NCBI RefSeq assembly: GCF_051020975.1
Contig: NC_135046.1
Location: 5,518,001 to 5,582,000, forward strand
DNA from: Osmia lignaria lignaria
Taxonomy: Eukaryota; Arthropoda; Insecta; Hymenoptera; Megachilidae
Direction: 5' to 3'
DNA length: 64,000 bases
Part shown: positions 12,858 to 24,800 of the stretch, in pieces
Numbering within the stretch: position 1 is the first letter of the stretch
Layout: every line of letters begins with the position of its first letter
The notes under the pieces: generated by a model
Database searches by the model: none
Told to the model about the DNA's origin: nothing
The model's input: only the letters and a program-made list of their open reading frames with translations
Made by a program: the position numbers and the translations under genes

Positions 12858-15800
12858 CTGCAACAGTAGAAATGCTAAGTTAGTAAGGACAGATTTATTT
12901 CATTTTCACCACTGACAACGAGCCTCAACGCCATCCACTTTAACGGGTTTCGCATACAGTGAAATTGAAAAAATAGAGAGGAAACGTTTCTCCGTGCACC
13001 TTTTAAATTCTTTGCACGATCCTTGCTGTCGTCGATGGGGAATTGAGCAACAGGTAGAGTAGATATGTCCTCGAGGCATCATGCTCGACAGAGCATACGC
13101 GTGATTTACTGTATAAGTGACTCATCGAAACCACCCCTTTTTCTTTTATCTTTTGCCCCACTACTCGAAACGAAACGCGAAGGAAATAATTCTTCTACTT
13201 AGACCCCGTTTCGGGGAACAGAATCCCGGAATTTATATCCAAGGGTAGAGTTCTCATCACGATAAATTATCAATTGAAATGCAATAGAAATTTTATCACA
13301 TTATTATCTCAGGGGTACGTATACAACACTAGTATATTTTATTATTAAGATGTTTAAGGGGTGGTTTCGCATTTAATATAATTCAAATAATTAACTAAAT
13401 ATCAAGAATACTTAGGACCCCAAATTCTTTCTTTTCTTAGAAAATAATACTCTATAATTTTGCAAAATTATTATGTTTGGGGTGTTCTATCATTCTGCAA
13501 AGTTTGTTACGTCAAAATGCTATTATTATCTGTCAATATTGCAAGGGTTAAAAATCAGTAAATTATTCATTCGTACACCTAATATAATGGTATCAGTGTT
13601 AGTTGACAAATTCAGTCGAAATTGAGCTACCAACCCCTCACCGCCCTTCCTGGCAGTTCAAAGAAATATTACAGCCATATTTTTCTTCGGTGAACGATGA
13701 CTGAAGCTCTCCCGCGATTTCCAAGGGATTAATAATGACGGCAGACCGTTCTACGACAATCGTAGAGAGAAACAAACGCAGCCCCGGGCAAGTGGACCAG
13801 ACTCGCACCGACATCAATCTGAACGAGCGAGCCGCACCCCTAACGAGCCACCGAGTCATATAAATTTTATTGCCATTTCATAAATCCCGACGACTACCGC
13901 GAGTAACCGTTCCAGCCTTTCCAAGCGATTATCAGCAGCGTATAAAGTTGCGGATTCTGATGGATTATAACAGGCTCGACTCTGTCTTTCGCGATGCTTT
14001 CAGGGGTGCTTGCGAAAATCGTTATAAAAACGCTCAATGTTGATGGTGATCGAACGTAAGGTAAAATAGAGGATCTTATAATAATTACAATTTGTACTAT
14101 CAAAAAATAATAATGATTAATTCAAATTATTTTGAAAAACCCCACTACACCCTTCTAACATGTTACCAAAAGACATGAGAGTATATTTTCAACTTAATAC
14201 GTAGAAATAAATAAATTAAAATACAGCGCACAGAGGAACCGGAGGGATGAAAATGTCGGGATTATGTTTATAATAAATAAGACAGAGGTATGCGTGTGAG
14301 AGAAGCAGAAGCACAGTTAATTCAGTTTTATACGACAACACTTCCGATCCGCGGTAAGCCGGCGACAGTCTCGAGTTCCTTCCCTCGAGTTCTCTTCATC
14401 TTAACGCAAAGACGAACGAAAACCTGATTTACATTTCTTTCTCTCCTCGCTATAAAAATTCCGCGACGATAACTTCCTTTGTTCCACCCTCTATGGCCGC
14501 GGGGGCGAGCAACCCCTGCGGCTTTCCAGCCACAGGGAGTCCCCATAACTCCAACTAGTTTTCGGTTTACATTGCATTTTTTTTCCCCTTTAATTAAAGG
14601 CCATACAGATTCAAGTTTGTCCGAAAATGTCATCTACCTTTGAGAATAAAATATGCAAAATTTGATTATTTTATTGGTTAATAAATAACACTATAGTGGC
14701 CATATTCTTTTTTTAATTTTAAAATGCATAAGATGGCTGGCATTCACAGTAAACTTAACAAAGATTGTTTTATTCTAGGAAACATTATTCTGCTGATGAG
14801 AACTTTCAATTCTCTACACACTTAACCCCCAAGAATATTCTCAATCAAAAGTTCCACGCCTACATTATAATCTCAATTCCACGTAATCCCTCGTCATAAA
14901 ACGACACGTCGCAGGTGCTCTCCCGGTACGTACCAGTCGGTCAGGACTGTCGATCATCCATTCAGCCGTTGAAATTTCCAGCAACAAGCCTCGCCGAATG
15001 GGGAGGGAGAAAGAGGTCCAGATAGGATCGAAATGTAATTAAGAGAGCAAATAATCCGAGCCGAACAAACTCCGTGAAATGGATCAAAGAACTCGACAGG
15101 GAGAGAAGGGGGTAGAGGGGTGGGAAATGGAGGGACATGTACCGATAGAGGCGCGTCGTTGAAAGGTAACAGGACGAAACTACGAGCGGCTGCTTCTCCC
15201 TGTCGTCGTGCTGTCTAGCCCGAAGGAGTAGGGCAACGAAGGGGGATGGCCCCAGCAAAGACCCTCGATAAATATTTCCGTCAAGTGACCGGGGTTGGAA
15301 TTCAAAGAGAGCCGAAAGGTGGAATCGAGAGCGAAACGAGTCCATCCTCTCTTCAGCGACGGTTCAAGGGATGGTCGACGAGAACGATGGAAACACGGGG
15401 GTGGTAGGGGGTGGCTGGCAGCCAGTATATTTGCGTTACGTTACGTAGTTGCGCGTTTAATCAGCCGTATACCCGGAAAGGGCGCGTGTGAGAGGGAAGA
15501 AGTGAAAGAGAAACGGGAGCAAAAGGAACCCGCCTCGACTTCCGGATACCAAAGAAGGACAGGACTAAACAGCGTTTCTACCTTTTGTGAGGGTAAAGAG
15601 AGCAGATTCTGTTTACTACCGGACTGTCCTTTGCATCGTACGATTTTTATGGGGCAGCTTGTCGTACGCTTTTCACTCTGTTTTTATTCTCGTTGCTCGC
15701 TCCTTTGATGTTTCGTTTAAAGAAATATTTTCTTCATTTTCATAATGGTTTCTTGGTATTTTTATACTTCTAATGATTTATAAGAGGAACTAACGTGAAT

Positions 15801-16554
15801 TTTGTAAAATAAATTCTAATAAACTCAGCTTTCTTATTATTCATTTTCTCAAATTCAATACTTGAAAATAAGAATTCTTAAGTAACATTCTAATAAATTT
15901 CATTAAGGAACGAATGATGTAATAGCGTTCTATATTATATTAACAATAAATTTTTCATCTTATAAGATTAGTGATTAAAGGAGCGAAAAGGTAGGCGTCT
16001 CAACGGCGAAATGGACTTAGAATTTTACAGATTATTGTTATAATACATCTTAATAAAAGAACGATTTCTTGTCGTACCACGTTTGTAATAGATTCGACGA
16101 GTTTTCCTTTCGTGTGGGAAAGTAGAGGAAAGGAAGCAAGAGGAAAGAGAAGAGATGGCGCCTACGAGACGTCGATGGCGTGACAGATTGCCTCCAGTAT
16201 TTTCCACCACATACATCATCGGCATCCGCCAGCCCTTAGTTCTAGTTCAATGCTCACCGCCGTCGTCTCCCTTAATTGGCATCACCTACACCAATCTACC
16301 TGCGCTGTCGTACAGAAAATTCCCTACCACAGTTAATTACGATAAATTATATCTGGAGAAACGTTCTTACTAAATGATCGACGAAAAATGATATATCATA
16401 TACTTTTACTTAGGTGGGCTTGTAAAAATTCTATGTAACTTGTTCTTCTGAGACGAAATAAAATATTTGAGATGATAAAATAATTGTTAAGTATAATCTT
16501 AATTACTTAGAAAGAAAAATAATATACTTGCTTTAGAAGAAATTCATTGACACT

Positions 16555-16573
16555 TTAAGGGCACAGACTCCTT
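16555..16573 (+). repeat. Left target TTAA and 15-bp terminal inverted repeat
   Basis: TTAA followed by GGGCACAGACTCCTT. It is the left end of the 2.1-kb element and matches 18688-18706 in reverse complement. Confidence 0.85.
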
Positions 16574-16706
16574 CGAGGCCTCCTCCGAATCGATGTAAGC
16601 GCCATTGGAAAGAATCGGGCAATCGTGAAAACACATAATTGAGAAATTCGACATTTGACGGTGTGACATCTAACGTCATTATGCAGAATAAGAAACGAAA
16701 GTGAGG

Positions 16707-16872
16707 TGGCATAGTTGCCAAATCACATCATTTGAGAGTTCTATCGCGGTGTTGCCGCATCTGTGACCATCTAGCAAAATGAATTTGCTCGAGCCGAGCG
16801 AGATTTTGATTCCTGGCGGACATAGAAAAGGACAGCGCGAGAGAGAGAGAAGGAATATCATGAATGAAACAA
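16707..16872 (+). repeat. Left outer arm of a long internal inverted repeat
   Basis: About 165 bases matching the reverse complement of 17932-18080 with substitutions and small gaps. Both arms share, in order, TGGCATAGTTGCC, GTTGCC.CATCTGT, CTCGAGCC, GATTTTGATTCCTG, ACATAGAAAAG and AATGAAACAA. It lies inside the TTAA-flanked element. Confidence 0.75.
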
Positions 16873-16929
16873 CGTAGGGCCGATCGGCGTAAATATAGTC
16901 ACACGCTACGACAGATTCGATGAGACTCT

Positions 16930-17022
16930 GTAATACACATAACGTACGCGACTATAAGACTTATAGGAATAAAAACTATATGGCATTAATAATTTCAGGA
17001 AAGGAATGAAAAATAAAGACAT
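16930..17022 (+). repeat. Left inner arm of the nested inverted repeat
   Basis: Contains TAATACACATAACGTA, ATAAGACTTATAGGAAT and AATAATTTCAGGAAAGGAATG. The reverse complement of 17262-17357 carries the same blocks in the same order, with a small insertion. Its centre includes a further hairpin (17175-17200 with 17227-17253). Confidence 0.75.
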
Positions 17023-17174
17023 GTAAATTGATCTATAATATACAATATTTATCGATTGAAATATAATTAATAAATATAAAAAATGCCTCTTCTTTCTCCG
17101 CGCCGTCTATATCGTCGATTCCCATGACAGCCACTCCAGCCACGTGTTATTGAAATCTTTTTCATTTGAAATAT

Positions 17175-17253
17175 AATAATGAATTTTAATATAATTGTAC
17201 CTGCATATACAGAGTGTCCCAGTCTAAGTGTGACAGAATTATATTAAAATTCA
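17175..17253. repeat. Short hairpin at the centre of the nested arms
   Basis: AATAATGAATTTTAATATAATT near 17178-17199 pairs with its reverse complement near 17229-17250. The loop, about 30 bases, contains CAGAGTGTCCCAGTC. Confidence 0.65.
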
Positions 17254-17261
17254 TTATTAAT

Positions 17262-17357
17262 TTCTTTATTTCTTATTCCCTTCTTGAAATTATTATGTCA
17301 GGTAGTTTTCATTCCTATAAGTCTTATGGCCGCGTACTTACGTTATGTGTATTATTT
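17262..17357 (-). repeat. Right inner arm of the nested inverted repeat
   Basis: Reverse-complement partner of 16930-17022. Immediately past it the right side jumps from CGTTATGTGTATTA to TTTCATTCAT. The left side has about 60 extra bases between the same blocks, so one arm has an insertion or the other a deletion. Confidence 0.7.
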
Positions 17358-17931
17358 CATTCATTCTACCCCTACCAGCACCACGAATCCGCCGTTCTTT
17401 GATGTTTCCGAACATAGAAAAGGATAGCGCAAGAAGGATAAACAAAGAGAGAAAGACTCACAAGCACAACATTTAACCCAATATTATGGTATTAAATGTT
17501 GACCAATTTATATTGTGTTTAGCTTCATTTTAATCAGAAAAATCTTCTCCACATGATAGTGAAATTTTTATTAAAATAAAAAACTTTATTCTGTGCATTA
17601 GTATGGTCACATTGACACGAGGCATTTAGATGAAGGCAATAAATCCCGGTTTTAGTCCCTCTTTCGTCTTTAGCTACTGACTCTTTCTAATCAGTGTTTA
17701 CTGACTAGGCAATCAAATTTGAAAAATGATTCTCCTATTCCATAACAGTTGCGGAGTGGACCGGCAATAATTATGTACATTTATCGAGTTTTCACTGTAT
17801 ATGGTGCAAGTTTTATAATTCATTTTTCTGGCATACCATTTCAAGTATTCTATCTGTAATTTAATTGATGAAAAAAACATGATTATAAATATGAATAAAA
17901 AAGTTTGATGGATGCACACATTAGTACATGT

Positions 17932-18080
17932 ATTGTTTCATTCTCGAACCTCTTTCTCTCTCGAGCGCCCTATTCTTTTCTATGTCTGGCAGGAATCAAA
18001 ATCGGCTCGAGCCTGTTGCAATTGTAACAGATGTGGCAACAGCGTGACAGAAGTCTTAATACGATACGGCAACTATGCCA
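17932..18080 (-). repeat. Right outer arm of the internal inverted repeat
   Basis: Reverse-complement partner of 16707-16872, somewhat shorter because of small deletions. The ACATAGAAAAG-type motif, here inverted at 17965-17985, is also found in direct orientation at 17412-17433, so three related copies lie within 1.2 kb. Confidence 0.75.
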
Positions 18081-18250
18081 TACTTTTGACTATATTCGCG
18101 TAGCTATTTGTGGTGTCAAATTAGAATTTACATTTATCGACTGATTTGTGTTTTTATCGACCCTGATGATAACGTGGTCAAATATACCATCAATGCCTCT
18201 GACGGAAAATCATTGAACTATTCTTATGTCTATTTTACGTCTGATGCGTG

Positions 18251-18610
18251 CAAATCGTAGAATCGATTTTACGTCTTCCAGAAGTGATAAGTTGTGAAAA
18301 ATCGAATTTCAGTGATATTGTGCTAGTTTAAGGAAAGTCGGTCTGGTGTGCTGTCGGTGAAAAAACCATTAAATCGTCCAATATTTGCTAAAATGCAGCC
18401 GAACGCAGCATTCGGCAGCCATGTTGTTTGCTTACAACAGCGTCTGTCTCAATCTTACAATTTCGAAAATACGGTTTTTCTCAACGAATGGTGTTTATTA
18501 GCGTTCAAGCGGACCAGACCGACCTGTGCCGAAGTCTACCTGTGTGTGCTGTACTCGCGAAAATTTTATTTATGCAATTATCAAGACGAAAAATCGATTC
18601 TACGAAATTG
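18251..18610. repeat. Second foldback inside the 2.1-kb element
   Basis: AAATCGTAGAATCGATTTTACGTCTT at about 18251-18277 matches the reverse complement of 18584-18610 with one or two mismatches. Further in, a GGTCGGTCTGGT-like block is also inverted (near 18338 and near 18513). The centre holds a GCCGAA...TTCGGC mini-hairpin near 18400. The short frames over this stretch are therefore probably by-products of foldback sequence, not genes. Confidence 0.65.
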
Positions 18611-18687
18611 AATGTCTCTCTCGCGCATGGCGTATACGTGCATGCTTTCCGTTGATTGTGTGAGTGCACGCATACAGGTCATGGCAC

Positions 18688-18706
18688 AAGGAGTCTGTGC
18701 CCTTAA
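18688..18706 (-). repeat. Right 15-bp terminal inverted repeat and target TTAA
   Basis: Reverse complement of the left end at 16555-16573, with no mismatch across the 15 bases and the TTAA. Confidence 0.85.
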
Positions 18707-18711
18707 TTGTT

Positions 18712-18874
18712 ACGAGACGAGACAGTAAATGCGTACAAATTCACGTGCTCAAAGCAGGCTCGGCTCATAGTACACAAACCTCGACCGAAACGTTTGAAGA
18801 ACTGGAAAGAACTGACTGAGCTTCGGTCGTGCGTTGAGCGCGTGAATTTGTAAACATATCTTGACTCGTCTCGT
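18712..18874. mobile_element. 163-bp foldback MITE
   Basis: ACGAGACGAG at 18712-18721 pairs with CTCGTCTCGT at 18865-18874. Similarity continues inward for about 45 bases on each side (ACAAATTCACGTGCTCAA against ACAAATTCACGCGCTCAA), and a weaker block around CGACCGAA follows, so almost the whole element folds on itself. It begins five bases after the right TTAA of the 2.1-kb transposon. The target duplication is unclear, perhaps a single T or TA-like. Confidence 0.7.
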
Positions 18875-21800
18875 TGGATGGATTACAGACAGGCAGAAAA
18901 TAACTGAAGCTAAATCATAGTAAATTATCTAATCATGAATGGAAGTGATTTTCGAATCGAAACTAAAGAAGCGGGTAATGCGGCTCGAGTAATATATCGA
19001 CAACAAAACGAAGGGTCAGTGACAAACTGCAAACCGCACTTTCATCGTCAGGGATACGATTAGGGAAAAATTCTCGCTGTTTTAATGGGGAGTGAAAATT
19101 AAATACCGCGGTGTCCACCCCTTAGGTCCGGCCACCTAATAATTCATACGAGGAATGTAAAAAGGGCAAGCCCTTTTTCCTGCTGCCATCGCGGCGAAGA
19201 AGAGCGAGAACGAGAAAGCCAAGGGGTGTAGAAAAATACGAGCTCGTGTTTATCTTGAGATTTGTAGCCGCTCTGTTCCCGATATTTATTGGCCTTCCAG
19301 GGACGGGAGATGCCACTGTCTGACGGACCGTTAAATTTTATTATGTTTTTTTCACCGATGCCGAAATAACGCGTCACTGAATATGGCTGGCAACGTCCTC
19401 GTAAAGATAAATCCTGATCGTTCGTGGATTGTTGTTTCCTCGTTCGAAAGACATAATGTTTCTATCCATTATCAAATCCTTAGACTGTAGCCTTTAAATG
19501 GGTTCAGTGTTAAATGTATAAACTGCAATAAATGTGCAACCCAAAATAAAAAAATGAATTACTTTTTACCTAACTTAATAATTAATTAACTTTTAATTAT
19601 AAAGAAGTCCTCAGAAAGTTTAGAAATTATCAAAAACAAAATTTGTATATTTTATCTACAGAACGCTTTCTTAATTTTTTTATCACACATATTTTTGAAA
19701 TTGAGTGACATAATTGTAGCCACTGAGTGGCAGATTTCTGCAGATTTTTCATGAACCTACGAGATGAAGATTTACGAGATTCGAAAGGAGCAGTAACGAT
19801 AACGAGCCACGTTACCCCAACGAATTCATAAAGAAGGATCTCGAGGATGCGTAGTCCTCGCATAAGGATACACGAACAGCCTAACTGCCTACCAAGGTCA
19901 TATTTAGGATTAAGGAGACGGTGGTTGCAGCCTCTTCAGGCTGATAATCGTGAAGGTAGTAAAGCCGCGCCGCTAAACCGGGCAGCCCATTATCTTAACA
20001 AATCTAATCTCGCGGTTGGTGTTTATAAATGTCTTGTTTTCCAAGGAAACGGCAACGCGAGTCTAGAGAAATAGGGACAGAACGTTTCTAACCGCGTTTC
20101 AGCCCTGCACCCTCATTAGGGAGACTTGCTGGCGAGAAATGAAGCACACATTCGTGAACGTGTCGTGTTTCTTGAAGATGATTCAAGATAAAGGTGTATT
20201 GTAATAATACCTTAAAGAATGAAAAATATTTCTTAATTATTTTAAAGAAGATATTCAAAATTTTATCAAGTAAAAAATGTTACAAAATGGCAAAGATATA
20301 AATACAAATTTGCAAGTTACAAGGAGTCTGCTAAAAGTCTAAAACAATTAATCTGCTAGTCTAGCAAGTGTCTATTTTATTAAAGAAAGAAAAAGAGAGA
20401 TAAATTCATTGTGAATTGTAAATTTTAAAGCAGCAATAACCCAAACCTTCAAAACTACAAAATTTCTATTAACCTCCTACTCCTACCTGATAAGAATTAC
20501 CGCAGCACCTATGTCACTGTCTGAACGATGATCGGCAGCCCGTCGTGGAATTCGGTTAAATTCTGATCGTGAGCATACTCGGAGTATTTGAGATCGCGTA
20601 CACCAACGAATACAGATAAACGCGACGAGAGGAGGCGGTGAACACAAGCCTGGCATCCCTAGCAAGGGTGGGTGTCTGTTATTATAGGACGGAGAGTAGA
20701 GTTTGCCGCAAAACTAGAGGCCCTAATCCCTTAAGAACAATAATAAGAATCCTTTCTCTGTAACTCGCTGGAATCGGTGTTAAAATTGCCGTAGACCGTG
20801 GAAGGACAAAGAGGAAGACAGCCAGCGTCAACTTAATTCAAGGCCTCCTGGAAGGTTGCGCCATAATCTCCTATCTGACTCCCCTAGAGATCCTTCAAGA
20901 CCATCCCCGCTAAACCTTCGTTCGCACTTTCTTTTAACCCTTCTTACGTTTTACTCTACAACGGTTTTCATATTTCAAGCGTCGCCAGGGATTAGCCTGC
21001 TTTAGACGATTGCCCTGGTAAACAAGAGGCAAATTGTGTTGTCGCTATAAAAGTGATGTTGGATGAGAATGTTAAGTGGAAGGGCGTAGATAAAAATGAA
21101 AATAATATAAAATTCACAATTACTAAAATACGCCATCACCATAAGTCTGAAAGTTCATAAATAATTAACATTTTCTTGAAATTTGTTTTTTTATATAATA
21201 CTTGTACTTCATTTTTATTCATTATTTTAATAAAAAAGTATTACTAACTTATTACTAACCCATTCAAAGACGGTTCATTTGGTATTCCTTATTCTCCGTG
21301 TCCTTAACAATCTTCACCGGGTTTTATGAACTTGTTATCAATATTAACATCGAAAAAGGTCTTAATCAGGCTTTCTGCTGGCGGTGAGGTATGGTTGCGA
21401 CGAGAACTCTTTCGCTTTAAATTTTCATTCGACTCTCGTACAAGGAGGTTACGTCAGGGGCTTGTTTCATTCTTGAAGCCCGAACCGAGGCTCTCTTCTT
21501 CGTCCTCATCTTGGGGGTAATTTGCACACAAAGTACCGAGGAGGTGTACGTTTGTGTACACGTAGACACAGGCGTGCACACGGTGCGTATTCAAAGATAT
21601 TATGCTAACGTTCTTCTCTTCCATCCGATGTACTCATTTTAATAGTTATCGCGTGTCCGTGAATGATACATTTTTAGATTAATTTATCAGATTTATCATG
21701 TTGAACGAACAATTTTCGAAAATCAAAAGTCAAATAGTTTTGTTTAAAAAAGCAAATTAAATTTTTACATCTCTTAAAATGATAATAGTTACACGAAAGA

Positions 21801-24800
21801 AACAACGAGTAGGAAATATCACTCTAAAATTGTATTCTAAATAAAATAAATTCTAATAATTCTATCGCGAAGAAGAGATATCCATCAAAGACGGGGCCAA
21901 TTAATCGTCGAGTTCAAAGACCTTTAATTCGAAAAAGATTTCCCGATTCTTAAGCTGTTTCCAATTTGAATATCAGCGCGCTAATAGGAAATTAGGTATG
22001 TCGCGTGTATACCCGGCTAACGAGCTTCGGCAGCCTCTACGGACCAAGAAGAAAGACTCTTTCTGGCAGATAATAAAAAACCTGTCACGTAGCGGCGGCT
22101 CCGTTGAGGACCACCGACTGAATCTGGAGGGTGGCAAGGAAGAAGGAAAAGAATACTAATTCATTATTCAATCTGGGTCGAGTGATTAGCATGCGCCGGT
22201 ACCTGGCATCCTCCTCCTTGGCTCCTTCTAAATAATGTAAGGCGTATACCACCGCAAGAACGTGCTGGTACAGGCATTGTCGCGAAGAATCCCTGCCTCC
22301 CTTCTGACAATTTTGCGCAGTCTCAAGCACGCAATTTAAATAATTATGCACGCTGTTCTTGCGGTGGGTGTAATGCAAAAATTTCGCGACATAAAAATTA
22401 ATATCAAATTTTTAAACTGGAAATATTTCTAACTACGTATCATTACAATTACCTTCATAATTTTCAAGATTTATCGAAAAATTAAAATATACAAAATATA
22501 AGAAGCACAAAAGGAAATGACGATCAAATTCCTCGAGTTAATTTGTTCTAACGTTAACGGCAAACTACGTTTCTGCAAGTTCTCTAGCGATACTTTACGC
22601 CGGTCTCACGGCACAATAGAAACCGGAAACTCGGGCGAACTTCGCGAATGTCTGGCGGCGTTAAATCAGCCTTCGTCAACGGGAAAAATCTCGGAAAGCT
22701 GAATTCCGTGGGGCAAGTTTCAACGAAGATAAAGCATTTTTAATACAATTAAGCGAGATTCTTCATGGTATCCGTTCTTCTTTCTATACCCATACCCGTC
22801 TCTGCCGCAAACAGCCATTCCGGTACCCTAGCGTCACCCCGAGCCTCGGTGGTCTCGCTTCGAGATCTGGATGTAAGAAGGGTTGTACTCAGTCTGCCTC
22901 CGGGGCATGTTAATGCACTCCAAGATCTTAGCACTTACACTCTGACACGCCTGTACTCGTCGTCGTCGTTCTACCGCCTGCTTTTCCATCCCAAGCCATT
23001 TTCTCTTTCTCTTAAACTACCCCCCGACCAAGTCTCCGCCGCCTCCAGAGGGCTTTCACGGACGACGCCTTAAATCCGGATCTTTGCCCTGTTCCCCTCT
23101 CCCTCTTGCCGGTTCTTATTCAGCCAGCTTCTGAATCTGGCGCCGTTGGTGCCACGATTTTCTTCGCTGGAACGCCCAGGAAGCAGGTTTTCAAAATCTA
23201 CTGCCTCTGCGGTGGTGGCTGATAAAGCACGGTCGACAGGGCAGCCAAATATTTCAGGGTTTCTTATGGATTCTTATAGGATTAAACATTTTACGAAAAA
23301 TGGTAATATAGTAAAAGTCCTTGGAGATAAAATTGACTAATTCTGTACGAGTCAAAATCTCGGCTTCGTTAAGTGGCCCGCTAAAAATTGAATCTTTTCA
23401 ATGAAAATTCGCATGGTGAAAATTGAAGAAAGACGAAGGGGACGGCTGTTGCTCGCAGAAAGAAATCTTAATTAATGAAGCCATTGTTTCAACCGTGGAA
23501 ACTCGACGAGAGGCGACAGCGACGAGGTTCGAGCGTGGCTTACCGGCGGACAGCGGTGGATGGGGCTCGTTTCATCGGTGGCTAGGGTGAAAAGGAAAAA
23601 AGGGCCGGTTTTTTTCAAGGACGATGGGCACACCGACCACCGACGGTGGTTCGTGCAAGGGCACACAAAGCTCTTGACGGATGGCCAGCCACCAGACTCC
23701 GCCGCAACCCTCACCGGTTACGAGTGACCACCTGTTGAGGGTCCTGCACGCACCTGTCTACGCACACATGGCCCATCCAGCTCGTTTCCCCACCCGTCTC
23801 CTCTGTCTGGATGATATTTCCATCCGTGATGACCGAAGAAACGGCCCGGAATAACGAGTGCCCACGCGTTGTGTCCACGATCCGTGAAGTCGCTTGGAAG
23901 ACGGGCGATCAAACCGACGCGACAAGTGCGAAAACGACTATGATAATTGGTTGGCTAATTAACTAAATTACGGGGATAATTTCAGGGTATATATAATATA
24001 TACAAGAAGTGAAATTGGGTGGTTGTAGGCTGTTTGTTCATTAGATAATGTAAACATTCTTTTTAATTACCAGTCGAATAATACGGTGGAATTTTATAAT
24101 GTTTACCTACAGTTCTGTTTTTGCAATTTTTTATAATTTTTCAATAAATTTTGATAAGTTTTCTCTCTTCTGACAGAGTATTAATAATTTCAAATCGTTT
24201 GGAGAATAAATAAATTACCTTACATTAGGTGAAGTTTAAGGGATGTAATGCTTATAAAAATTACGATTAATTTAATTTATACTTGAAAATTACCATAATA
24301 TCGACGCGATTGACCAAACAATGATCGACAGTCTGTCAATGAATTCCCTTCCTCTTTCCTCTTTTCACAAATTTCAAAAGCACGCAACCAAAATATCAGT
24401 TTGACGAAACGATAGAAGTGCATTTGGCAAGAGTGCAGCTGAAAACGGTCAGTGAACGCGGGTGGAAAAGTGCTCAGTGGTTTTTACTGGTCGAGCGCTC
24501 GTCAATCCACAGATAGAGGGTAGCGTTTTTATTTTTATTCCTTGTACTCTTTCCCGTCCCTTCGTTGGTCTCGTGGCCGAACCACAGAGGACGACGGGAA
24601 CGCTTTATTTTCACCCCCGTCGCAGATCATTCCATTTGTTTCGCAGCATTGCATGGCTCGCGGCGACGAGCTTCCTCTCTTACCTTCTCTATTTACCTTC
24701 CCTCCACCGCACCCCTTTCAATGGTTGACATTGAACACCCCATGGCAGGTTCGACCGTTAGACGAATCGACCCATCGTTATCTCGATATATCCGCAGGTA

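Larger units (their letters stand above)
16559..18702. mobile_element. 2.1-kb TTAA-flanked transposon with 15-bp perfect terminal inverted repeats
   Basis: GGGCACAGACTCCTT at 16559-16573 is repeated in perfect inverted form at 18688-18702, and the pair is flanked outside by TTAA (16555-16558 and 18703-18706), the target-site duplication. TTAA duplications are typical of the piggyBac and Kolobok superfamilies. The GGG start differs from the usual piggyBac CCC, so a Kolobok-like element is my weak inference. The interior has no long reading frame: the largest frames (18348-18611 and 18428-18655) are under 90 residues and overlap in different frames, so the copy is non-autonomous or decayed. Much of the interior consists of imperfect inverted arms, described separately. 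Confidence 0.8.

Noticed and set aside
18348..18655. Overlapping 75-87 codon frames inside the transposon as transposase remnants
   Set aside because: They overlap in different frames, lie across foldback arms and show no transposase motif I recognise.
23535..23592. Exon-like minus-strand segment with a TTTTCACCCTAG acceptor and GTAAGC donor
   Set aside because: The 38-bp segment would break the reading frame between the neighbouring phase-0 exons. Splice-like signals of this strength are expected by chance in a 26-kb intron.
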